Assembly: GCA_020284085.1 (NCBI GenBank)
Contig: JACEVL010000493.1
Span: forward strand, 1,035,001-1,099,000
Source: Aporrectodea caliginosa
Lineage: Eukaryota; Annelida; Clitellata; Crassiclitellata; Lumbricidae
DNA: 64,000 bases
Reading direction: 5' to 3'
The notes below the pieces were generated by a model. It was not told the origin of the DNA. It did no database searches and saw only the letters and a program-made list of their open reading frames with translations. Of this stretch, positions 49,032 to 64,000 are shown in pieces. Position 1 is the first letter of the stretch; each line of letters begins with the position of its first letter. The position numbers and the translations under genes were made by a program.

Positions 49032-50224
49032 GTATATGAAAATCTTTCAAGGTCCGCTTTCAGTTACCGTAGAAGTGAATTAGATACGCTCTCAGCCTCT
49101 CAGCGTGAAACTCAAAAAAAGACAGATCAATACTCATTTTGATTGCCAGTACTTCATATAACATAGGAAATCCACTTTATTAAGGTGTGTAACAGGAATT
49201 GTTATTTCTTATAGTAAAATGAAATGTGTGACGATACAAAGGAATACTAACGCCGACATTATTATACTGATATCGTGTGGTAGCTAATTATAAATATGCA
49301 CAAAAGCGTCTTGGTTGCGTCTAGTTGTTACATGAAAAGGTCTTGCTACTCTTACATCAACAGCCAGGTTGTGATTCCTGTTTGTTCCTAGAATGATTAC
49401 AAAATAATATGCACTGAGAAATGAATTTGCGAAACACTGAAAATTGAAGCGAATTAAAATGAATTGAATTAAACATATTTTATTCAATGCGAGTTTAGGA
49501 GTAAAACATTCCGCGTACTTAGCTGCACTTTAAATAATTAATTCCATTATATGAGCACTTATGAAATAATCACCAAGGAAGTTGAAAGAACTGCTTTCGT
49601 AAGACACCTTTTATACAAATTTTTCCGATCTAATATATTCAGCATTTTGTGTGCAGATAACGTTTTGAATGGATAATTTGGTTACGAGGCAAATTAGGTA
49701 ACTTTAGAGCAGATGCGAAAGTTGTTTTTTAGACTAATTAAGTTACTGTTTAACGACACTGTGTCACGACAAAGATGATCAGCGTCACCCTCCTCCTTTC
49801 TCCGAGCTTGGGACTGGCACTGGCAGAGGACGAACAGTGGCGAAGTTTTGCCAAGGTTTTTCGCTTTCTTTATCTTGACCTTTACTGTCAGTTATTACCC
49901 GAGTTATTGGCAGCGGCAGTTGGGCTTCTGTCTCTGTGGCTGTCACCAGCGTCGCTGTTGGAATTTGCCAATTTGCCAATTTTGTTGGACCTGTTGACAC
50001 CGTGGCTCGTTGACAAATTGACTTTGGGGGGGGGGATACCATGAGAGTGGGCTACGCTGATTCTCTGGATGGCAGATAAATATATACGGCCTGGGACGCC
50101 ACAGCTGTAGCCTACATCTCTGTACGGCATTCTAGCGCTCGTGAATAAGCTGGTGCCCTGCGCTTGGCTTTCGAGTGGCGCTTTAGAAGTTTCGAGTTTC
50201 CTATTACCTGCGATTGGCTTGTAA
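49032..50224. other. No gene recognised
   Basis: A segment at 49750-49860 (cgtcaccctcctcctttctc, cttgggactggcactggcag) aligns with 55985-56080 and 29590-29650, so it is part of a dispersed repeat. The rest is unannotated. Confidence 0.4.
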
Positions 50225-50345
50225 CGCGAAGAGTACCGTTTCAAGCCCCCCCTCCGGGACGGTTCCTGCATAGGGACCTTGAGCAAGTCCACTCACAATT
50301 GCTCAGCGCCATGGATTGATGCACTGGATAGTTGCGCTTTATAAA
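50225..50345 (+). mobile_element. SINE family D, partial
   Basis: Contains catagggaccttgagcaagt and gctcagcgccatggattgat, matching the body of family D. The tRNA head is largely missing. Confidence 0.5.
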
Positions 50346-50649
50346 ATGCATAATAATTAACCTATCGTTAAAACAAACAACGACAAAACCATTTGGGTTC
50401 ATCTTTTTCTAGTACAAATAACGATTTACAACGGAACAGTTGAAAGACAAATTAGCAACTTTTAAACATCAAAAATAACCTTCGCAAGCACTTATAGGCC
50501 TACTCATTAAAAACTTGAAATTTCGTTAAAATGTCGAGCTTACGCAGATAACATTTATAATGATTATTACTTAGGCCTACTACATAATAATATGTACAAC
50601 AATTGCTCAGAAATACATAATTAGCCTATTATATCAAGGTAATAATAGG

Positions 50650-50651
50650 CC

Positions 50652-50682
<31 letters not shown>

Positions 50683-50928
50683 AATAATAAAATAATAAAA
50701 TAATAATAATAAAAATATAATAATAATATAATAATAATAATAAATTAGTAGTAAAAGTAATGTGAAAATCAATTTCTGGTTTAAAAGGTCCATCTCGCAC
50801 TAAATTAGGCATATCAAGAAATTGACAGAAATAAGAAAATATGATCATAATCATAATCATAATCATAATCATAATCATAATCATAATCAATCATAATCAT
50901 AATCATAATCATAATCATAATCATAATC

Positions 50929-51001
<73 letters not shown>

Positions 51002-51101
51002 TAATAATAATAATTATAATAATAATAATAATTATAATAATTATAATAATAATTATAATCATTATAATAATTATAATCATTATAATCATTATAATCATTA
51101 T

Positions 51102-51168
<67 letters not shown>

Positions 51169-51172
51169 TCCG
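50650..51172. repeat. Large ATA/ATCATA microsatellite
   Basis: Runs of aat, of the hexamer ataatc and of att-containing variants. All Asn, Ile or Tyr homopolymer frames here are products of the repeat. Confidence 0.95.
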
Positions 51173-51294
51173 CAGTCGTTATACACCCCTCTTAAGGCTG
51201 AAACTAGCCGTATAAGTATAAGAAGTCCAAAACGTAGAAATTATTGTAAAAAAACTTAATCTCCGATCGTCATCTCAATATCGCCCTCTTCTTT

Positions 51295-51976
51295 GGGGCC
51301 ATCCATTTAGCCTACTACGTACGCAGAAATCCCGAAAAAAATTAACCCCTCCTCCCTGTACGCACGTTTACTGTTTGCACCCCCACTTGCGTACGTACGT
51401 ACTCTTGAATCCCCCCCCCATCGTATATCCTCACTGTATCTTACTGAATATTTAAAAACGTTTTTATTATGATTTGAAACACAATTTAATATAAACTCGG
51501 TGAACTAGTCTCTATAATAAGTGCTTCGACTGAACACCTGCTGATGTACTATTATAATAGACCAATGTACAGACTAGTGTTTAAAGTCGGGGCTTCAGCA
51601 CGAACAAGCACCCCGGCAGCAGCTCAAATCTTGGGCCAGCGGCAGTTTAGGCCAGATTGAAGAATGGGGCAGGCGGCCAAACTGTCGGTCTGACTACAGA
51701 GCTGCATGATAGTCAATAGCAGTCAGAGGTAACGGGCCTACAAGTGTATGATACCTCTCCCACAGCCCAACGTCTTTCTCCATATAGTAATTGCCCGATA
51801 CGTGAACTGTGACCCATTTAAAGGTAAGCCAACATAGGCAATGTATTATCGAGGCTTTACCCCCACCCGTTTCCTATGCGTATATGTACATCACCAGCAG
51901 TAGACCTCCCCCATACGCAAGCAGATGCATTTGAGTTAACACCTCCCCCATGCATACGTACTAAATGGATGACCCC
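51295..51976. mobile_element. TIR element of unresolved superfamily
   Basis: The ends GGGGCCATCCATTTAG and, inverted, GGGGTCATCCATTTAG are followed inward by tacgta-rich sequence on both sides and ccccc-rich strings. The flanks are ttt and tta, so any target duplication is short or decayed. Confidence 0.6.
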
Positions 51977-52290
51977 TTAAAAGTTTGCTGAGCGTTCAAA
52001 ATATATAGCGCCTTTTCAGGTAGGTTACACCGGAAATCTGTTATAATGGTGTAATTGAATAAAGGAATATTTGATTGGTTGATTGGGTTACCCAATTGAT
52101 TTGATTGCAATTGGAAGCCATCAAGAGTCGCCTCATCACGAGGTCGTATTAGAACGAGTTTATTTTCCATAACATAGAATAACACATGTGTAACAAGGGT
52201 TTTCAGTAGCTCAGAAGACATGAAATCTGTTAGAGCAACAACAAATTTCCGGTAGTGAATCGAATGTAGCACAGCTGAGCAACTTCTGAG

Positions 52291-52738
52291 CAGTGTTTAA
52301 TCTAGTCCCCTTGCTGTCGGGGGAGAATTGAGGGTTCTGGGGGGTATCCAGCTTATTATAAAAGTTGACGACCGGGGAAGGGGTAGTGACGAGTGTTACT
52401 AACAACAAGTTCAAAAATTTTTCCACGAATTTTCGAGGGGGGGTAACAACGAGCATTTTCCAAGGATTTTCGAGGGGGGTGTAGTAACGAGAGTTTTCCA
52501 AGGATTTTCAAGGGGTAATAACAACAATTTTCCAACAATATTCGAGGGGGTAGTAACAAGACTTTTCCAAGAAGAATTTTCGAGGGGGTAGTATCGAGAG
52601 TTTTCCAACACAATATTCCAAAAAATTACATATCTTTAATTTTTCTTCAGGCAAAAATTTCATCTCTTTCATTTTTCTGGGGGAAACTCGATCCTGGGGG
52701 GGGAACTTTACCCCCAGAGACGTCTAGATTAAACACTG
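52291..52738. mobile_element. TIR MITE, hAT-like, with internal minisatellite
   Basis: The ends CAGTGTTTAATCTAG and CTAGATTAAACACTG are flanked by ACTTCTGAG at 52282-52290 and 52739-52747, a duplication of 8-9 bases. The interior is a degenerate tandem repeat built on attttcgaggggg and gttttccaa, about 52400-52620. Confidence 0.82.
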
Positions 52739-52747
52739 ACTTCTGAG

Positions 52748-53640
52748 AGTCACGTCCTCAACTACGTTATTATTATCCGAATCCGTGTCATAGCGAGTTT
52801 CCTCAACTACGTCATATCCGAATCCGTGTCATAGGGAGTTTCCGTGGTAGATCCCGAAAGCAATTGTAAAAGTTTGTTAGGAACGACGATTTCTTGTCTT
52901 TTCGAAAAGCAGCCATGATAAGCTTAGTATTTCTCCGTCTGGCATTCGCGTCTCCGTTATCTTTTATATAGCGCATTTACTTAAACTCTCTCCACTACCG
53001 CGTGGGTTGCCTTTTTCAGTTCTTTTGGGTTAGTATAGCTGCTGCATATGCACGTTGCTGGCATGGTTAGGAAATAGCTACTTCGGTAGCAGCGCACGTC
53101 ACGTCGCAGACACATAAATTCGTGCTCGTTCTACCGTAGCCCTCTTTAATTCGGGAACCTTCCCAACAGTGTGCAGTCCATGTACTCATTTGTATAGGAT
53201 TTTAATCGAACTGTAGACAATTTAATTATGTACAACATTTGCTCCTTGCAAACTGCGTCAAATAAACTCATGACCCGTGTAGGCAATATCAAACTCTCCC
53301 CACGTGGGGCAAACACCGCCTTCGTTTCTCAGTCTCGGCAGTCCTCGGCTTGTTCAACAAGTGCGTACGCGTACATTCATTGTCAGTTCAGCTCAGCTGA
53401 GACCGCAAATACTTAAGAAACATCAATACACTAGTACAGCCACCTCGAGTACGCAGCCGGGACAGTACACTACAGGATGAGAGTACTGTCAGTTTGTCAT
53501 CGCGAGTACTAAGCAGTACGCACGCATACTCTTACAGCAGTTTCAACTCACTAGAGGGCGCGAGTCCTGAAAACGAGCGTACGCGAACTCTCACACTTTC
53601 AACAAGTTCAGCTCGTTAGATGTCGCGATAGAGTAGAAAA
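52748..53640. other. No gene recognised
   Basis: Moderately GC-richer sequence downstream of the membrane-protein gene, with a short direct repeat (tcctcaactacgt, about 52756 and 52800) and many agtac and gtacgc strings. No exon seen. Confidence 0.4.
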
Positions 53641-53647
53641 TTTCTGA

Positions 53648-53722
53648 ATGTCAGCGTTGGCGAGGATTTGAACCGCTAACCGAACTTTCCGAAGGCCACT
53701 CAACCACTACACCAGGTCCTCG
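53648..53722 (-). repeat. tRNA-like SINE head abutting a stop codon
   Basis: On the minus strand acctggtgtagtggttgagt (A box) and gcggttcaaatcc (B box) begin directly after the TAA of the membrane-protein gene. The T arm does not pair well, so a functional tRNA is unlikely. Confidence 0.5.
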
Positions 53723-59577
<5,855 letters not shown>

Positions 59578-59599
59578 AATATCAATTGGGACATAGAGG

Positions 59600-60837
59600 T
59601 AACCTCCCGTCTAGCACCCCGCTGCATATCCGCCCCAAGACGAAAACCACCTTTTTGTCAGTGACCCCGATAGACCTCCGATAAGACTCCCTAGGCATAC
59701 ATCGCCCATCGTCACACATATCGGCCTCACTCGTTCAAATATCAACGACTATTATCTTTAACAGTATACACTACCAATGATACTGTTACAGCACAGGTAG
59801 TGTGGCATGTATCTGCACTCCTATTACTCCGAGCAAGCTCCGAATGGCTCAAACAAATCGCCCCGTGCTCCTGAGTAGCAACAATATACCCGCAGACACC
59901 CAACAAATACCCATTATAAATCACATCTGCTAATTAGATCAACTGAAATCAATCCACTTACAGTTAAAATTAAGCATACATCTGAGCATACCTACAGCAG
60001 CGACGAAGCGTACAACAATATCTGGTCGTAAATAGCTAGCTACGAAGTGTACACCACCGTACAAAATCTGGTCATACGTCGCTACAGAGTAGGGCTAACT
60101 GTTCAGATAAAGGCGATTCGTAGATAAGGCTAAGACAGGCCTCACGTGCACAAGAAGGACTCATAATAAGAGCCCAGTATAGGAGAAACAGTTAACAACA
60201 TTGTCCGTCAGCTAAGCCTCGCAAATCGAACTTTTCCTGCAGTTGACCTTCTCGACAAAGACGCCCACTTACCTCCTCAACAACTTTCAGCAGTCACGCC
60301 GCTAACGGTTGACCCATGCCCGTACTACTACTTGATAGGCTCTCGGCCACAGGTAGCGCCCGGCCAGGTAGGTCTCCTCTCGCACCTGCAGTTCCTCGTG
60401 TGTGTCACGTGGGTAAAACCCCAGCCGAGAAACAACGACCGGGGGAAGTTAGGCCTGTGACCGTAAAAGTCCGCCTTTCCCCCGCTTATGACAGACATGA
60501 CAGTCTGTGCGGAGGGCGGTTTGCCTCCTCCGTCTGACCTCCTGTTGGCAGCCCACGGCCAGAAAATTAATTTAGCCCGGATTATGAACAATCGCACTGG
60601 ACGTAGTAATTCTACTGGTAAAACGGTTTCCCGGTTCGTTGTGGCTATGGTTTCGCTCAATACTGGCATCGCTTGATCGTTTTCGTAGGCCTAACCCTAA
60701 CATCGAAATTTCTAGAATGCTACTTAAATGCTAATTCACGAGCGCTGCGTCTGGTCAGAGGGGTTGTTTCTGAGACCAGAGATGTACTATTATGAAGACC
60801 AGAGACAGAAAGAGACACATGGAAATAGGGAGTGTTG
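59600..60837. other. Probable 5' region of the membrane-protein gene
   Basis: Contains the donor-like site at 60273 and a GC-richer segment at 60300-60560 that could be a promoter. Frames on both strands lack recognisable domains. Confidence 0.35.
60273..60330 (-). other. Candidate upstream exon end (splice donor) for the 53723-59577 gene
   Basis: On the minus strand a near-perfect donor GAG|GTAAGTGG occurs here. In one frame the bases before it read LLKVVEE and would join FEEWLANSL in phase 0, but that frame meets a TGA just upstream. A non-coding or differently bounded first exon is therefore more likely than coding sequence. Confidence 0.25.
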
Positions 60838-61025
60838 TTTAACACTTTGACCGCCGGACCTTTTATTAGCAGTACGCCACAGCCCTATAGAACATTTGAA
60901 TCCCGACAGCCCTATCGTAAATTTGACACATGCAGACCCCATGGTAAATTTGACTCGCGTAGCCCTGTTGTAAATTTGATCGCGGGACCATTTATTACCC
61001 ATGGGCAGCAGCCCTATTAAAAAAT
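60838..61025. repeat. Degenerate 28-base subterminal-type tandem repeats upstream of the transposase
   Basis: About four units share the core agccct-(a/g)t-gtaaatttga, at roughly 60881, 60907, 60935 and 60959. They are flanked by direct repeats of a cggacc-ttttatta-like string. The block starts next to TTAA followed by CACTTTGACCGCCGG. Transposons often carry such clustered repeats near an end as transposase binding sites; that assignment here is inference. Confidence 0.4.
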
Positions 61026-61624
61026 TACAGAAAATACGGCTATTGTCGATTATTATTGACAGTAACACTGAAAATGCAAAGAAAATGAATGAAACTGCAA
61101 AGAAACTGCTAATTAGTCTACTATACATTACAGTAACCTGACTAAAAGTCTGCCTTTGAATGACCAAATGACCGCACTCACTGTTACAGAGACGTCACCT
61201 CCCATCCAATAAAATACTCGCGGGCAAAGTGGGTACCGTTCAGTTTGACTGCCGGGCGACATGAAACTTTCTTTAAGATACATCAATATTTAGAACTTGC
61301 TCAAGCCAGCTGAAGTTCTGTCAAAAGTGGGTTTTTCAAATTTTTTCACGAAACACTTGTAAATTTTGACTTCTGGAATTTGTGGTGGATCAATGATATG
61401 ATACTTATTTAATTTATAATTGATCACAAGTATATTCGTGTTCTTTGGTTCCCGCGCAATCTAGCAGCCATTTTGTTATCATAAATAAGTTATTGACAGG
61501 TGTGAAAAGTAGATAATTTCTTAAATAACTATAATTTGGACATTTCGCAATTTCGGAAGACAGATATATTATTATCTATAACATTTGCGTTAATGTTCAC
61601 TTTGTTCAGATTAAATTATCAGAA

Positions 61625-63933
61625 ATGGCTTGCAAGGTAACTCGTGCAGCCACTTCAATCTGGTTAATCGGAGGTACAGCTGAAAATTTTAAAGCTTCCA
61701 AGCTTCCATCTCGCAGAGAGGTTCTGAAGGTTTTACTGAATTGCCATGTTGTTGAAGAATTGAGTTTGAAAGACAGCATAAACAAGACTTCCTCCTTGCT
61801 CTTGCAAATCTGGGATATGGCTAGGATACCAACGAAAAGTCCAAATCACGTCATTGAACATGTACGTAAACTACACACTGAATGGCAGGGATTGAAGAAA
61901 CAGATCAATCGGAAGTCTGTTAGGGATTTAAAAAATCAGCAGACGTTTCAAGACAGTCTCGATTATATCTTTGATGTCGCCCACCGTGATGCGATGGCCC
62001 TTATCAGAATTGAGGAAGATCGTCTGTTTCTAGAAGCACAGAGAGAAAAGGGTCGCAGAGGAACAATGGGAGGTATAGATCGATCTCTCGCACTCAAAGA
62101 AGAACGTGTTATGAAACGGAAAATTGCTGTGGAAAATTACGCGAAAAAAGTCAAATCTGCAGCAGCAGCATCACTATTTGCAGGAACTGATGTTCTGGAT
62201 AACAATGACAGCAACACATCCGATATATCATCAGAATCTGAGGTCGGGCCTACAACGTCAAAACTCACGAGGAATGGTGGTTCAAAACTAAAGTTTCGAG
62301 GAACGGTGGATGTAGTTACACCTGAAGTGGCAGCTGCACTTGATCGGACAAATACTAGCCATAGAAAAGCTGCTTACATAATTTCAGCAATAGCTTCAAC
62401 AGGGCAACTCCATCAAGATGTTGAGGAGCTCATCATAAGTCCAAGTGCTATCCGCAGAGCACGAATAAAACATCGTGAACGGTTCACTTCAGAAATCAAG
62501 GCTTCCTTTGATCCAGTTGTGCCACTTGTCTTGCATTGGGATGGAAAAATAATGGATGATTTCACTGGTCCTGGACGAGAACGGATTGATCGACTTCCAG
62601 TTTTGGTATCAGGAAAGAATGTGGTAAAGTTACTTGCTGTCCCAAAACTTCACGATGGAACGGCGGTTACCATGTCAAGAGCAGTTGTGGAAATCATGGA
62701 TGAGTGGGGATTGCGGAATCGCATTAAAGGACTCTGTTTCGATACCACTGCTTCGAATACTGGACTTAAGGGTGGAGTTTGTGTTCGTTTAGAGACTGAG
62801 CTTGGCCAAGAACTTCTGAACTTAGCTTGTCGTCATCATGTGTCAGAGATTATGCTAGAAAAAGTTTTTAGCCTCCATGATGTTTCGCAATCTCCCAAAC
62901 TAGAGCTGTTCATTCATTTTAAAGACATCTGGCCAAGGATAGACAAAACTTCATTCTCAACAGCAATGAAAGACGAGAGTATGTCGAGTATAATTGCCCC
63001 ATGGAAAGACGGTGTTATTGAGTTTGCTGTAAACCAACTTCAGAAATACCAGCCAAGAGACGATTATGGTGAATTGCTGGAACTGTCGATTATTTTCTTA
63101 GGTGGTCTTCCTCCGCGTGGAGTACATTTTAGATATCCCGGAGCTATGCATCGTGCTCGCTGGATGGCTAGGGCCATTTATTCTTTGAAAATGTGGCTAT
63201 TCCGTAATCAATATGAATCTTTGCAAGCAGAGTCAACTGGATCAAGAAAAACTCGTGGAATCTCTTACAGTGACAAACTATGGAAACATCTGAAAGATGT
63301 ATGCCTTTTTGTTACTGCGATTTATATAAAATACTGGTTCCAAAGTCCCCTATCAACTGCAGCTCCAAGAAACGATCTTGCCTTGCTCTGCGCACTGTCG
63401 TCATATCATAACAAGAAAGTGGCAATGGCTGCTATAACAGCATTCAATCGCCATTTGTGGTATCTCTCTGAAGTCTTGGTTGGATTTAGTTTTTTTGACA
63501 ACGAAGTTACAGTTGAAGAAAAGAGATTAATGGTCAAGGCCCTCAATGAAAGTGAAGGATCTGAGGTACCACCCAATCGCATTATACCCTTGCCTGAACC
63601 AGCACTTACAGGATTACATGATTTGGTCACAAAATCTACTGTGAGATTTTTAAGATCCTTGGCTTGTCTGAAGATTTCATGCAGTGTGATCCAAGCCAAT
63701 GGGAACTCAATGAAACATACAGAAGAGACCAGGATATTGTTCAATCGATCAAAGTAGTTAATGACCTGGCAGAACGAGGAGTTGCTCTTATTCAAGAATT
63801 TAACTCTTCACTAACACGTAATGAAGAACAAAAGCAATTCTTGCTGCAAGTGGTAGAAGACCACAGAAATAAGTTTTCAGAACCAACGAAGACTAGTGTT
63901 TTAGAACGAATCAGGCCAGTTAATGTTGTTTGA
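61625..63933 (+). CDS. Large transposase-like protein with RNase H-like DDE features, one frameshift near its end
   Basis: An intronless frame of 710 codons starts at ATG 61625. A second frame (63664-63933) overlaps and carries the natural end (EDFMQCDPSQWELNETYRRD to RIRPVNVV). The switch can be explained by one base lost in the T5 run at 63647-63651. A Lys/Glu-rich helical N-terminal third and a Ser/Asn spacer precede the core: PLVLHWDGKIMDD (first Asp), GLCFDTTASNTG (second Asp), LACRHHVSEIM, and YPGAMHRARWMARAIYSLK. The D-x-x-ASN then CxxH-like order resembles the RNase H fold of hAT transposases, but I see no BED finger and no hAT dimerisation motif. I recall similar proteins as multicopy, uncharacterised families in cnidarians and arthropods. 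The superfamily is unresolved, and the element's right end is outside the window. Confidence 0.6.
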
Positions 63934-64000
63934 CTGAACTAGTAACTATTAGTAATAGACTATTAGTATATACTTACTTATACTAGTACTGTAGACAACT

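Noticed and set aside
50814..51215. Poly-Ile/Asn/Tyr frames
   Set aside because: They are translations of an ATA/ATC microsatellite.
53648..53720. Functional tRNA gene
   Set aside because: A and B boxes are present, but the T stem does not pair and no clean cloverleaf forms; it is SINE-like.
60328..60669. 113-residue minus-strand frame as a first exon of the membrane protein
   Set aside because: Its frame does not lead in phase to the donor at 60273 and shows no recognisable domain.
60838..61025. Complete piggyBac element at TTAA-CACTTTGACCGCC
   Set aside because: No second terminus with TTAA was found nearby, and the adjacent protein lacks piggyBac features.

Overview
This is eukaryotic nuclear DNA from an animal. 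The genes are split by many GT-AG introns, intergenic DNA is AT-rich and full of microsatellites, and tRNA-derived SINEs, non-LTR retrotransposons and cut-and-paste transposons are dense. The three recognisable genes are animal families, and no vertebrate-specific repeat is seen. The mix of abundant small hAT elements, RTE/L2-like LINEs and several SINE families suits an invertebrate, perhaps a marine deuterostome, but the species cannot be named from the sequence.

Host genes, left to right. (1) 3301-15139, minus: an 11-exon ectonucleoside triphosphate diphosphohydrolase (CD39/ENTPD1-2-3-8 type). All exon phases fit, giving a 598-residue reading frame, and its first exon encodes a ubiquitin-like fold joined to the usual two-membrane-anchor ectoenzyme. 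(2) 18558-24193, plus: an 8-exon STARD7-like lipid-transfer gene, head-to-head with the first. (3) 29894-35027, plus: an 8-exon PIP4P/TMEM55-type phosphatidylinositol-4,5-bisphosphate 4-phosphatase. (4) 53723-59577, minus: a two-exon (at least) tail-anchored or single-pass membrane protein that I do not recognise. (5) 61625-63933, plus: a large intronless transposase-like protein, probably the core of a DNA transposon whose right end lies beyond the window.

The rest is mainly mobile DNA. At least seven small non-autonomous elements end in inverted repeats flanked by an identical or nearly identical 8-base (one 8-9-base) target duplication, the signature of hAT transposons (5332, 7895, 13161, 15508, 39261, 43767, 52291). 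An eighth hAT shell (44858-49023) was invaded by a nearly complete RTE-clade retrotransposon (45123-48461) with its own 12-base duplication. Two older candidates (979, 28088) have decayed duplications. Other elements are a Mutator-like MITE with a 9-base duplication (56140), a piggyBac-like MITE between TTAA sites (12807), a TIR element of unresolved class (51295), a fold-back element built of nested hairpins carrying integrase fragments (42106-43118) and a long diverged palindrome (41083-41360). Five or more tRNA-headed SINE families are scattered through introns and spacers.

The genes do not form an operon or shared pathway. ENTPD hydrolyses extracellular nucleotides, STARD7 moves phosphatidylcholine to mitochondria and PIP4P dephosphorylates lysosomal PI(4,5)P2, so lipid handling is a loose theme of two neighbours only. 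The most promising leads are the ubiquitin-like/NTPDase fusion, the unclassified transposase at the right end, and the fold-back element.
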